Positions 1 to 7,670 of a DNA stretch of 24,642 nt are shown here, in pieces. The stretch is taken from assembly GCA_903958915.1 (NCBI GenBank), contig CAJBVC010000265.1, positions 1 through 24,642 of the forward strand, in the 5' to 3' direction. The stretch is from an uncultured beta proteobacterium. GTDB taxonomy: Bacteria > Pseudomonadota > Gammaproteobacteria > Burkholderiales > Burkholderiaceae_C. The translations under genes were made by a program, and so were the position numbers. The first letter of the stretch is position 1. Each line of letters opens with the position of its first letter. The notes under the pieces were generated by a model. That model saw only the letters and a program-made list of their open reading frames with translations. It ran no database searches and was not told where the DNA came from.

Positions 1-2136
1 AACGGCCCTGCCGCCTACCGCGGCCTGGACCGCTACGACTGCCGCAAGGCGGTGCTCAAAGACCTGGAGGAGCAGGGCTTCCTGGAGAAGGCGGTGCCGC
101 ACAAGAACATGGTCCCCGTCTGCGCCCGCACCGGCCAGATCATTGAGCCCATGCTCACGGACCAGTGGTTTGTGAGCATGACAAAAACACCTGAAGGCGG
201 CACCAGCATTGCGCAAGGCGCTATCGATGCAGTAGCAAGCGGCGAGGTGCGCTTTGTTCCCGAAAATTGGGTCAACACCTACAACCAGTGGATGAACAAC
301 ATCCAGGACTGGTGCATCAGCCGCCAGCTCTGGTGGGGCCATCAGATTCCGGCGTGGTATGACGAGGATGGCAAGGTTTATGTCGCGCGCAATGAAAGCG
401 AGGCACAGTTGCAGGCTCCGGGCAAGACGCTTTCACGTGACCCGGATGTGCTGGACACCTGGTATTCGTCGGCATTGGTACCTTTCTCTACCATGGGATG
501 GGCTGGGGACGACTCCGGCGGCGATCAGGGTGGGCACGCTCTTGCTCATACTCGCTTCGCTCGCCAAATCGCTGCGAACGTACCCACCCCGCTCACCACC
601 GAAGCCGCAGCCGAACGAAATGCGACGACCTCAAACCCGACAGCGCTGGGACGATCCGGGACCGGTCGCAGCGATTTGGCGAGCGCAGCGAGTATGAGCC
701 AGGCCGGTTCCGGGTCGGGCCAGCGCGATGCCAACGCCAATAACGGTCTGTCAGACTACGACCTCTATCTCCCCTCTAGCGTTTTAGTGACCGGCTACGA
801 CATCATCTTCTTCTGGGTCGCCCGGATGATCATGATGACCAAGCACTTCACGGGCAGGGTGCCATTCCGGCATGTCTATATCCATGGTCTGGTGCGCGAC
901 GCACAGGGCAAGAAGATGAGCAAGTCCGAGGGCAACGTGCTCGACCCGGTAGACCTGATCGACGGCATCGCGCTGGCACCCCTGTTGGCCAAGCGCTCCG
1001 AAGGACTGCGCAAGCCTGAAACCGCTCCCCAGGTGCGCAAGAACACCGAGAAGGAATTTCCCGAGGGCATCCCTGCCTACGGTGCTGACGCGTTGCGCTT
1101 CACCTTTGCGGCACTGGCCAGCCTGGGCCGCAGCATCAACTTCGACAGCAAGCGCTGCGAGGGCTACCGCAACTTCTGCAACAAGCTGTGGAACGCCACC
1201 CGCTTTGCGTTGATGAACTGCGAAGGCAACGACTGTGGGCTGGATGAACATGCCGCCGATGCGTGCGCGACCGGAAGCTACTTGGAGTTCAGCGCAGCCG
1301 ACCGCTGGATTGTGTCGCTCCTGCAGAGGGTCGAAGCCGATGTCGCCCAGGGCTTCGAAGACTACCGCCTGGACAACGTCGCCAACACCCTTTACGACTT
1401 TGTCTGGAACGAGTTCTGCGACTGGTACCTGGAGATTGCCAAGGTGCAAATCCAGACCGGCAACGACGCACAGAAACGCGCCACCCGCCGCACGCTGATT
1501 CGTACGCTGGAAACAATTCTGCGACTGGCGCACCCCGTCACGCCGTTTATTACTGAAGAACTGTGGCAAAAGGTGGCGCCCGTCGCAGGGCGCACGGGTC
1601 CATCCATCAGCATCGCCGCCTACCCGGTGAGCCAGCCAGAGCGCATTGACGAAGCCGCCATCGCCCACGTTGCCAAGCTCAAGCAGCTGGTCGATGCCTG
1701 CCGAAACCTGCGCGGCGAAATGAATGTGTCGCCCGCCACCCGCTTGCCACTGTTTGTGGTGGCGCAAACCGCAGCAGAGAAGTCGTTTCTACAGACCTCT
1801 GCATCCGTCCTGCAGGCGCTTGCCAAGCTTAACGAAGTGAAGATTTTTGACGATGAAGCGACATGGCAAGCCGCAGCGCAGGCGGCACCAGTAGCAGTGG
1901 TCGGCGATGCCCGTGTTTGCCTGCACATGGAAATCGATGTGGCTGCCGAGAAGACGCGCCTGGGCAAAGAAGTGGCACGGCTGGAAGATCAGATTACCAA
2001 GGCAAATGCTAAATTGGGCAATGAAGCTTTTGTGGCGAAAGCACCGGCTGCAGTGCTGGAGCAGGAGCGCAAACGGGTGGCGGACTTTGGTGACACACTG
2101 GCCAAAGTCAAACAACAGCTAGCCAGACTCGGATAA
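1..2136 (+). CDS. valS: Valine--tRNA ligase (C-terminal part, 5' end outside window)
   Basis: Charges tRNA-Val with valine in the cytoplasm. The reading frame is open from base 1, so the HIGH motif and most of the editing domain lie upstream of the window; 711 codons are visible. Seen here: the [11 protein letters not shown] segment, the [15 protein letters not shown] segment, the KMSKS signature at 913-927, the anticodon-binding domain ([16 protein letters not shown] onward) and a C-terminal coiled-coil arm rich in Lys and Glu ending at 2136. Between visible residues W167 and about L250, where other ValRS proteins have roughly ten residues, there is an extra low-complexity block of about 80 residues rich in Ala, Thr, Ser and Gly. 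Its DNA contains a long inverted repeat. The frame stays intact through it, and the conserved downstream motifs argue that the enzyme is functional. The next genes are convergent. Confidence 0.96.
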   Translation, partial: NGPAAYRGLDRYDCRKAVLKDLEEQGFLEKAVPHKNMVPVCARTGQIIEPMLTDQWFVSMTKTPEGGTSIAQGAIDAVASGEVRFVPENWVNTYNQWMNNIQDWCISRQLWWGHQIPAWYDEDGKVYVARNESEAQLQAPGKTLSRDPDVLDTWYSSALVPFSTMGWAGDDSGGDQGGHALAHTRFARQIAANVPTPLTTEAAAERNATTSNPTALGRSGTGRSDLASAASMSQAGSGSGQRDANANNGLSDYDLYLPSSVLVTGYDIIFFWVARMIMMTKHFTGRVPFRHVYIHGLVRDAQGKKMSKSEGNVLDPVDLIDGIALAPLLAKRSEGLRKPETAPQVRKNTEKEFPEGIPAYGADALRFTFAALASLGRSINFDSKRCEGYRNFCNKLWNATRFALMNCEGNDCGLDEHAADACATGSYLEFSAADRWIVSLLQRVEADVAQGFEDYRLDNVANTLYDFVWNEFCDWYLEIAKVQIQTGNDAQKRATRRTLIRTLETILRLAHPVTPFITEELWQKVAPVAGRTGPSISIAAYPVSQPERIDEAAIAHVAKLKQLVDACRNLRGEMNVSPATRLPLFVVAQTAAEKSFLQTSASVLQALAKLNEVKIFDDEATWQAAAQAAPVAVVGDARVCLHMEIDVAAEKTRLGKEVARLEDQITKANAKLGNEAFVAKAPAAVLEQERKRVADFGDTLAKVKQQLARLG
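528..589. repeat. Small inverted repeat around the left arm of the valS insert
   Basis: GGGTGGGCACG at 528-538 is matched, with one mismatch, by the reverse complement of CGTACCCACCC at 579-589. The pair flanks the left arm of the larger inverted repeat, so the inserted block has nested self-complementarity. This is read directly from the sequence; its role is unknown. Confidence 0.7.
544..699. repeat. Palindromic element inserted in frame within valS
   Basis: Bases 544-577 and 666-699 are 34-base arms that are reverse complements of each other with a single mismatch, separated by 88 bases. The element sits exactly in the part of valS that has no counterpart in ordinary ValRS proteins and keeps the reading frame. 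The whole foreign block runs from about 505 to 750. This resembles the in-frame palindromic elements described in Rickettsia protein genes, but I do not recognise this particular sequence as a member of any named family. Whether it is multi-copy in the genome cannot be told from this window. Confidence 0.85.
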
Positions 2137-2148
2137 GTACCACCCCAG

Positions 2149-2241
2149 CCAAAGGCCTGGCATAGGGCTTTGCTCCGTGTCCCCCGCCCGCTGCGCGGGC
2201 TCCTCCTTGACCTACGCAAAACCCCTATGCCAGGCCTTTGG
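2149..2241. repeat. Two-tier palindrome between valS and tusA (possible bidirectional terminator)
   Basis: An outer inverted repeat pairs 2149-2173 with 2216-2241. The arms are almost perfect, with one mismatch and one extra base. It encloses an inner GC hairpin (GCCCGC at 2186-2191, TGC loop, GCGGGC at 2195-2200). It fills most of the 133-bp space between the convergent valS and tusA stop codons. The position suits a bidirectional transcription barrier, although no long T-run follows either side. Its size and layered structure look more like a dispersed REP/MITE-type repeat than a simple terminator. It shares no obvious sequence with the palindrome inside valS. Confidence 0.8.
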
Positions 2242-2269
2242 CGCGCCACCAAACCCGGGGGGAAGGAAA

Positions 2270-2497
2270 CTACCGACGACGCATGATGTGGATGTAGGTG
2301 TCGCCCGCCGTTTGCTGGTCGACCAGCTCATTGCCGGTTTGCTTGGCAAATGCCTGAAAGTCGCGCACGGAACCGGCGTCGGTTGCAACCACCTTCAATA
2401 TCTGGCCGCTAACCAGTTCAGAAAGTGCCTTTTTGGCACGCAGTATGGGCAGGGGGCAATTCAGGCCACTGGCATCAATTTCTTTGTCAATCTGCAT
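2270..2497 (-). CDS. tusA: TusA/SirA-family sulfur carrier protein
   Basis: A 75-residue protein of the TusA family. TusA proteins carry persulfide sulfur on a conserved cysteine for tRNA thiolation, molybdenum cofactor assembly or sulfur oxidation. The family signature NCPLPILRAKKAL is present, with the sulfur-carrying Cys at residue 14, and the length is typical. I chose the ATG at 2497 because an AGGA ribosome-binding site lies 6-7 bases upstream and the protein then begins MQIDKEIDASGL, as family members do; the longer in-frame ATG at 2548 adds atypical residues. It is the last gene after cysM and the NUDIX gene on the same strand, 64 bp behind the latter. A TACAAT hexamer (minus strand, 2520-2525) could be a -10 box for its own promoter, but no good -35 is seen. 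The exact paralogue (TusA, YedF or YeeD type) is not certain. Confidence 0.88.
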   Translation of the reverse strand: MQIDKEIDASGLNCPLPILRAKKALSELVSGQILKVVATDAGSVRDFQAFAKQTGNELVDQQTAGDTYIHIMRRR

Positions 2498-2561
2498 CTG
2501 GAATCCTTCACTTGACGGGATTGTAGGCGCGCCGCCCAAGGCGACCACAGCTTGCGCATCT

Positions 2562-3101
2562 TCAAGCGGATGGAGGTTTGTGAAACTCTACGAACGAAGG
2601 CGTATGCCCTCGCGAGGTTAACCAGTCGGCCAGTGCGTACCCGGTGCCGACTGGCCAGCACTTCACCGTATCGGGCGTGTAGAGCCGGTAGTCCACCAAC
2701 TCGGGAGACAAGCGAACTTCGCCTTGGCACTGCGCATGGTAGGCAATGATGATCTGGTTCATACGCTGGAAGTCATACACGCCGATGAGCGCAAGTGCGT
2801 CAGTCGAAAGTGAGGTCTCCTCCAAAATTTCGCGTCGGATGCCTTCCTGGGGCGTTTCACCGGCCTCCATGAAGCCAGTGATCAGGGCGTACATTTTTCC
2901 TGGCCAGGCCGCATTGCGGGCCAACAAGATGTGCCCCTGGTACTCAATCACCGCTGCGAGCACGGGCGTGGGGTTGTTCCAATGGGTGAAGTTGCATGCG
3001 GGGCAACGCAGCCGCTCCTTGGCACCACCATCCTCCATCTGGTTGATGAACTCCAGCGGCGTTGCGCACTGCGGGCAGAACCGGAATGCAGTTGCACTCA
3101 T
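2562..3101 (-). CDS. NUDIX hydrolase with N-terminal zinc ribbon
   Basis: A 179-residue predicted nucleotide-diphosphate hydrolase. An N-terminal zinc ribbon is formed by FCPQC (around residue 10) and RCPAC (around residue 36). The Nudix box follows as GFMEAGETPQEGIRREILEE, matching GX5EX7REUXEE, although the usual glycine just after it is Ser. The layout recalls NudC (NADH pyrophosphatase), but the SQPWPFPxS motif that defines NADH specificity is not visible after the Nudix box, so the substrate is left open. The start ATG at 3101 overlaps the cysM stop in an ATGA tetranucleotide, indicating translational coupling; a longer in-frame reading would run into cysM and has no family resemblance. 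The neighbours, cysM before and tusA after, form one minus-strand operon. Confidence 0.88.
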   Translation of the reverse strand: MSATAFRFCPQCATPLEFINQMEDGGAKERLRCPACNFTHWNNPTPVLAAVIEYQGHILLARNAAWPGKMYALITGFMEAGETPQEGIRREILEETSLSTDALALIGVYDFQRMNQIIIAYHAQCQGEVRLSPELVDYRLYTPDTVKCWPVGTGYALADWLTSRGHTPSFVEFHKPPSA

Positions 3102-4000
3102 GCGGGAAACACGCCGGTCGACAGGTAGCGGTCGCCACGGTCGCACACGATGAAGACCACCGTTGCATCGCGCTCCTTTTGGGCAATCTGTTGGGCCACC
3201 CAGCACGCACCGGCCGCAGAAATGCCCGCGAAAATGCCTTCCTCGCGCGCCAGGCGACGGCACATCTCTTCGGCATCGGACTGGCTCACGTACACCAGCT
3301 CATCCACATTGGATGCATCGTAAATTTTCGGCAAATACTCCTGCGGCCATTTGCGGATGCCTGGAATGCGTGAACCTTCCTGAGGTTGCGCACCGATCAC
3401 GCGGACATTGGAATTCTTCTTCTTGAGAAACTTGGACACGCCGGTAATGGTGCCCGTGGTTCCCATGGCGCTCACAAAATGGGTGACACGACCCTTGGTG
3501 TCTTCCCAAATCTCGGGCCCGGTGGTTTCAAAGTGGATGCGCGGATTGTCTGCGTTGGCGAACTGATCGAGCACGCGGCCCTTGCCACTGGCCTGCATTT
3601 GTGTGGCCAGATCCCGCGCGTACTCCATGCCGCCGCTCTTGGGCGTGAGAATCAGTTCGGCACCAAACGCTTTCATGGTCTGCACCCGCTCGATGGAGAG
3701 GTCCTCGGGCATGATCAGCACCATGTGGTATCCCTTGATGGCGGCAGCCATGGCCAGCGCAATGCCGGTGTTGCCCGATGTGGCTTCGATCAGCGTGTCC
3801 CCGGGCTTGATTTCGCCGCGTTCCTGCGCGCGTTGAATCATCGACAAGGCCGGCCGGTCTTTCACCGACCCGGCCGGGTTGTTGCCCTCCAACTTGCCCA
3901 GAATGACGTTGTTGCGCTGCGCGTTTTCGAGGGCGCCAATGCGCTGCAGGGCGACCAGTGGAGTTTTGCCAATCGTGTCTTCAATGGATGGATATTTCAT
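3098..4000 (-). CDS. cysM: Cysteine synthase B (O-acetylserine sulfhydrylase)
   Basis: A 300-residue PLP enzyme of fold type II that makes cysteine from O-acetylserine and sulfide (CysM can also use thiosulfate). The PLP lysine lies in NNPAGSVKDRPALSMI, the phosphate/substrate loop is EATSGNTGIALAMAAA, and the glycine-rich phosphate cup is SAMGTTGTITGV. Length and the sequence KYPSIEDTIGKTPLVALQR at the N terminus fit CysM rather than CysK. The ATG at 4000 is close to the divergent tRNA-Leu gene. It is followed with a 4-bp overlap by the NUDIX gene and then by tusA, which suggests a sulfur-related operon. CysM rather than CysK is a call from memory of the family, not from alignment. Confidence 0.95.
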   Translation of the reverse strand: MKYPSIEDTIGKTPLVALQRIGALENAQRNNVILGKLEGNNPAGSVKDRPALSMIQRAQERGEIKPGDTLIEATSGNTGIALAMAAAIKGYHMVLIMPEDLSIERVQTMKAFGAELILTPKSGGMEYARDLATQMQASGKGRVLDQFANADNPRIHFETTGPEIWEDTKGRVTHFVSAMGTTGTITGVSKFLKKKNSNVRVIGAQPQEGSRIPGIRKWPQEYLPKIYDASNVDELVYVSQSDAEEMCRRLAREEGIFAGISAAGACWVAQQIAQKERDATVVFIVCDRGDRYLSTGVFPA

Positions 4001-4039
4001 CCCTTAAATGTGCCATAATTCGCGCCTTCCCTTCTCAAG

Positions 4040-4124
4040 GCCCGAGTGGTGGAATTGGTAGACGCGCTGGACTCAAAATCCAGTACCGAAAGGTGTGCCG
4101 GTTCGATTCCGGCCTCGGGCACCA
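4040..4124 (+). tRNA. tRNA-Leu (anticodon CAA)
   Basis: An 85-nt class II tRNA. The acceptor stem pairs GCCCGAG (4040-4046) with CTCGGGC (4114-4120), followed by A73 and an encoded CCA end. The anticodon stem CTGGA/TCCAG closes the loop CTCAAAA, placing CAA at 4074-4076; it reads UUG codons. The T arm GGTTCGATTCC and a short variable arm are present. A CATAAT hexamer at 4014-4019 is a plausible -10 box, 20 bases before the mature 5' end; the -35 would fall inside the start of the divergent cysM and is not recognisable. Confidence 0.97.
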
Positions 4125-4182
4125 GCACTAGACCGCCTCCGCAATCAGCGCCAAGACACCAAAGTCGACTGTGCGGATCGGA

Positions 4183-4515
4183 TCAACCAAGCAGAGATGT
4201 GGCGCGGTTGGTCGCTGCCTCAGAAGATTCCCCATAGTTCTTGGTCGACTTGCGATAGGCCTGTTGATGGCACTCCAGAGTATCAATTAAACCGTCAATC
4301 TTCTCGAGAAACTCATCTTTTGAAATGCAGGGTGACTCTGTGAACATCTTCGCAGCCCCCTGCGCAATGTAGGGCATGCCGGCCTGGCGCGCCCAGCTCC
4401 TTACCTCGCAATACGCCAGCAGCGCAAGCCGGCCCAACTCATGGTTCCGGCGCGCGTATTGCAGGTCCGCGAGCAAGTCGTCAAGACCAAGCTGAATGTC
4501 AATTGAAGTACCCAT
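4183..4515 (-). CDS. Small hypothetical protein
   Basis: A 110-residue protein I cannot assign to a named family. It looks mostly helical and soluble: no signal peptide, no membrane segment, no metal-binding cysteine pair. The central part (ELGRLALLAYCEVRSWARQ, then FTESPCISKDEFLEKIDGLI) has the regular hydrophobic spacing of a real helical protein, and codon use is ordinary for the window. There is no strong ribosome-binding site before the ATG at 4515. It is isolated, convergent to tRNA-Leu and divergent from the ThDP enzyme gene, with 204 bp of apparently featureless sequence upstream. It may be a lineage-restricted protein. Confidence 0.65.
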   Translation of the reverse strand: MGTSIDIQLGLDDLLADLQYARRNHELGRLALLAYCEVRSWARQAGMPYIAQGAAKMFTESPCISKDEFLEKIDGLIDTLECHQQAYRKSTKNYGESSEAATNRATSLLG

Positions 4516-4719
4516 AAGTCACGCAGGTTAGGCAGACCTACTGACAGACTTCTGACAAAACAATAGAGGTCCCTGTCTACCGTTTGCGGATCGGGCGTGC
4601 TTGCCAACTACCGTTCAATGGCCCGGCGGCATGGTATCTTTTGCCCTCACGGGGTTTCAACTTGCCAACGCGAGTGTCTGCTGACCAATAACCGCCCCAA
4701 AAAAAGACAGGAGATCCTC

Positions 4720-6375
4720 ATGTCCAACGGCGCCAACGCCCTGATCCGCACGCTGGTAGATGCCGGCATCACCACCTGCTTTACCAACCCCGGAACGTCC
4801 GAGATGCATTTTGTAGCTGCACTTGACACGGTGCCGCAAATGCGTGCGGTGCTGGCGCTGTTCGAGGGAGTCGCTACCGGGGCAGCCGACGGCTATGGCC
4901 GCATGGCAGACAAACCCGCTGCCACTCTGCTGCATCTGGGCTGCGGCTTGGGCAATGGTCTGGCCAATTTGCACAACGCCCGCAAGGGGCGTGTACCCAT
5001 ACTGAACATTGTGGGCGACCACGCCACCCACCACGTGCAGTACGACGCCCAGTTGCAGTCAGACATCGAAACAGTGGCGCGCAATGTGTCCCCCTGGGTG
5101 AGAACGTCAAAGAATACGCACGACTTATGCACCGATGCCGCCGAGGCCATTGGCGCATGCCTGGGACCGCCAGGGCAGGTCGCCACTCTGATTCTGCCGG
5201 CCGACGTATCGTGGAGCGAAGGCGGCGTGCCGGCAGCTCTACCTCCCGCCCCGGCACCAGTTGCGGCCGACGACGCTGCGGTAGCCGCCATTGCACAGGC
5301 CCTGCAGGGTGACAGCAAGAAGGCGATTCTTCTGGGAGGTCGTGCCCTGCGTGGCAATGCATTGATGGCGGTAGCCCGCATTGCCGCAAGAACCGGCGCA
5401 AAGCTGTTTGCTGAAGTTTTTCCGACACGCATCGAGCGCGGCGCCGGGCTGCCACCGGTAGAGCGCATCGCCTATCTTGCCGAACTGGCATCGGTGCAGT
5501 TGGCCGGTCTGGACCACCTGATTCTGGTGGACGCCAAGGCGCCGGTATCTTTCTTTGCCTACCCTGGCAAAAAGAGTTATCTGGTACCCGATGGCTGCCA
5601 GTTGCAAACGCTGGCGACCTACTCACAGGATGTATTGGGCAGCCTGGACAAGCTATCCAAGGCGGTCGGCGCCGAGCAGTCGACACCGGTGCTGCAGGCT
5701 GCGAAACGCCCAGGCCGACCGCGCGGAAAATTTACCGCAGACAAGGTCTGCAAGGCGATTGGGCAATTGATGCCCGACAACGCCATCATCGTCGATGAAG
5801 CGCAAACTTCGGGCATCATGCTGCCCATGTACACCGCCGGTGCGCCTGCGCATGACGTGATCACCCTCACGGGCGGCGCCATCGGTCAGGGTCTACCCAA
5901 CGCAGTCGGTGCGGCAATCGCCTGCCCCCATCGCAAGGTGATCGCATTGGCAGGTGACGGTTCCGCCATGTACACCATTCAGGCCTTGTGGACCATGGCA
6001 CGTGAGAAGCTTGACGTGGTGACTATCGTGTTCAACAACCGCTCCTATGCCATTCTGAATGTGGAACTGCAGCGCGTGGGAGCGCTCGGGGCTGGCGACA
6101 AAGCCAAAGCACAATTGGATTTAAAGACCCCGCCGCTTGATTTTGTACGCATGGGTGAAAGCATGGGGGTGGCGTCCCGGTGCGCCACCACGACAGACGA
6201 GTTTCTGACGGCGTTCGAGCACGCATTGCGCACCCCTGGACCCCACCTCATCGAAGCGATCGTCCCGCCCACGCTGGCCGGACTCAAACTGCGTGTGCTG
6301 CCGCATCTTCTGGAGTCGCTGGCCAATTTGCCACAACCGATTGCGCGCGCCCTCAAACGCAAGATTGCACCCTGA
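4720..6375 (+). CDS. ThDP-dependent enzyme, benzoylformate decarboxylase / acetolactate synthase-like
   Basis: A 551-residue thiamine-diphosphate enzyme with the Pyr, central and PP domains of the acetolactate synthase superfamily. The cofactor-activating glutamate is E49 (ALFEGVATG). The Mg/ThDP motif starts at GDGSAMYT and ends 24 residues later at NNRSYAIL. The N-terminal NPGTSE and LLHLG (H72) match the NPGSNE and NLHSA (H70) active-site segments of benzoylformate decarboxylase. The segment holding that enzyme's second catalytic histidine (H281, in RYHQY) reads SFFAYPGK here, so that His is missing. It is therefore probably not a standard benzoylformate decarboxylase. The ATG at 4720 has AGGAG 6 bases upstream; an earlier in-frame start at 4597 adds unrelated residues. 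An LldD-type dehydrogenase gene follows after 17 bp, suggesting that its substrate is a 2-oxoacid made by that enzyme. Confidence 0.88.
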   Translation: MSNGANALIRTLVDAGITTCFTNPGTSEMHFVAALDTVPQMRAVLALFEGVATGAADGYGRMADKPAATLLHLGCGLGNGLANLHNARKGRVPILNIVGDHATHHVQYDAQLQSDIETVARNVSPWVRTSKNTHDLCTDAAEAIGACLGPPGQVATLILPADVSWSEGGVPAALPPAPAPVAADDAAVAAIAQALQGDSKKAILLGGRALRGNALMAVARIAARTGAKLFAEVFPTRIERGAGLPPVERIAYLAELASVQLAGLDHLILVDAKAPVSFFAYPGKKSYLVPDGCQLQTLATYSQDVLGSLDKLSKAVGAEQSTPVLQAAKRPGRPRGKFTADKVCKAIGQLMPDNAIIVDEAQTSGIMLPMYTAGAPAHDVITLTGGAIGQGLPNAVGAAIACPHRKVIALAGDGSAMYTIQALWTMAREKLDVVTIVFNNRSYAILNVELQRVGALGAGDKAKAQLDLKTPPLDFVRMGESMGVASRCATTTDEFLTAFEHALRTPGPHLIEAIVPPTLAGLKLRVLPHLLESLANLPQPIARALKRKIAP

Positions 6376-6392
6376 CACCGAAGGACACTGAG

Positions 6393-7556
6393 ATGGGCAA
6401 AACCCTCGACCTCGTTGCTGCGACCGCATTGGACTTTCGTGCACGTGCTGAACGCCGCCTGCCGCGGTTTCTCTTTGACTATATCGATGGTGGCGCCAAT
6501 GACGAAGTGACTCTGGCAGCCAACAGTACAGATTTCGGCAGGATACGACTCAGACAGCACGTACTGCGCGATGTATCCCATATCGACACGACGGCGCGAC
6601 TGGCGGCGGAAAAGGTCAGCATGCCCATGGCGTTGGCGCCGATCGGTCTGGCGGGCATGATGTCGCGCCGTGGGGAAGCACAGGCAGTTCGTATTGCCAA
6701 CGACGCCGGGATTCCTTTCACCCTGTCGACCGTGGGTATCTGCTCTTTGTCAGAGGTGAAAGACGCGTCGAACAAGCCTTTCTGGTTTCAGCTGTACATG
6801 ATGCGCGACCGCGAAGCCGTCAAGTCGCTGCTGCAGCGCGCTCTGGCAGTGGGTTGCACGACTTTGGTCTTCACGGTGGACTTGCCGGTCACCGGGATGC
6901 GCCACCGCGACACCCGCAATGGAATGCTGACCAGCTCACTCGCGGGCAAGGTTGGCAAACTGCGGCAACTGGTGATTCGGCCAGGGTGGCTTGCCGATGT
7001 GGCAATCGGCGGCAAGCCCCATACCTTCGGTAGTCTCGCGGCACTGGTTCCCGATGCGCCGAACCTCAACGCGTTCAGAGCCTGGATCGACGCCCAGTTT
7101 GACCCCTCGGTGACCTGGTCCGATATCGAGTGGCTACGCAGCATGTGGCCCGGAAAACTGCTGATCAAGGGCATTCTCGAAGTCGATGATGCGCTGGCGG
7201 CGGTGGCCATCGGGGCCGACGGCGTGATTGTTTCCAACCATGGAGGGAGGCAATTGGACAGCGTTGCCTCCACCATTTCCAAGCTGCCGGCCATTGCAAC
7301 AGCGGTGGGCGGAAAAGTCGAGGTACTCGTCGATGGTGGGGTGCGCTCAGGGGTCGATGTCTTCAAGGCGATCGCTCTGGGCGCCAATGGTGTCCTCATC
7401 GGCAGGCCGTGGATTTGGGCGCTGGCAGGCGGCGGTCCGTCGGGCCTGGCGGATCTGCTGGCTACATTCCGGCGCGAGTTTGAAGTGTCCATGGCATTGA
7501 CCGGTGTCACACGGGTCAGTGATATCGGCCCGGAGCTGATCGACGCGGCCGGTTAG
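6393..7556 (+). CDS. lldD: FMN-dependent 2-hydroxyacid dehydrogenase, L-lactate dehydrogenase (LldD) type
   Basis: A 387-residue TIM-barrel flavoenzyme that oxidises an L-2-hydroxyacid to the 2-oxoacid; membrane-associated members pass electrons to quinone. Family residues are visible: Y30 (FLFDYIDGGA), Q133 and Y135 (WFQLYMMRDR), D163, K259 (LLIKGIL), and the catalytic H283 and R286 in SNHGGRQLD, followed by the FMN phosphate segments VDGGVRSGVDVFKAIALGA and GVLIGRPW. Overall it resembles E. coli LldD along its whole length. Mandelate dehydrogenase (MdlB) is the main alternative, made more interesting by the benzoylformate decarboxylase-like gene 17 bp upstream. The ATG at 6393 has AAGGA 7 bases ahead. 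The substrate cannot be decided from sequence reading alone. Confidence 0.87.
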   Translation: MGKTLDLVAATALDFRARAERRLPRFLFDYIDGGANDEVTLAANSTDFGRIRLRQHVLRDVSHIDTTARLAAEKVSMPMALAPIGLAGMMSRRGEAQAVRIANDAGIPFTLSTVGICSLSEVKDASNKPFWFQLYMMRDREAVKSLLQRALAVGCTTLVFTVDLPVTGMRHRDTRNGMLTSSLAGKVGKLRQLVIRPGWLADVAIGGKPHTFGSLAALVPDAPNLNAFRAWIDAQFDPSVTWSDIEWLRSMWPGKLLIKGILEVDDALAAVAIGADGVIVSNHGGRQLDSVASTISKLPAIATAVGGKVEVLVDGGVRSGVDVFKAIALGANGVLIGRPWIWALAGGGPSGLADLLATFRREFEVSMALTGVTRVSDIGPELIDAAG

Positions 7557-7582
7557 GGGCCTTCCCAGCGCATCGGTTTTTG

Positions 7583-7605
7583 TTGAGGAGTTTGACAAAC
7601 CTCAA
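7583..7605. promoter_or_regulatory. Operator-like palindrome upstream of hoxF
   Basis: TTGAGG (7583-7588) and CCTCAA (7600-7605) are perfect inverted half-sites 11 bases apart, and the space between them is itself largely symmetric (GTTTG-A-CAAAC). It lies 66 bp before the hoxF start and contains TTGACA, which could serve as a -35, although no good -10 follows at 16-18 bp. The symmetry suggests a binding site for a dimeric regulator. No regulator gene is nearby. Confidence 0.4.
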
Positions 7606-7670
7606 GTGTCTAGCCTTGCGGCACTCGCACAATGGCCTCAATTCTGCGATGAACACAAGGATATGCAGCC

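Noticed and set aside
784..1767. Long open frame on the minus strand inside valS
   Set aside because: It lies opposite well-conserved ValRS coding sequence, shows no recognisable domain, and is explained by GC-rich codon bias.
3102..3263. Longer start for the NUDIX protein
   Set aside because: The extra 54 residues are antisense-like, lie within cysM, and the ATG at 3101 with an ATGA overlap gives a proper zinc-ribbon N terminus.
4040..4124. tRNA-Leu as an integration site for a mobile element
   Set aside because: No integrase gene and no second copy of the tRNA 3' end is seen in the window; the following genes look chromosomal.
7633..7648. Possible sigma54 promoter (TGGC-N8-TGC) before hoxF
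   Set aside because: GG and GC are correctly 10 bases apart, and hox operons can use sigma54, but the start site would fall at about 7659, inside the ribosome-binding site and only 12 bases before the ATG, and the match at the -12 box is poor.
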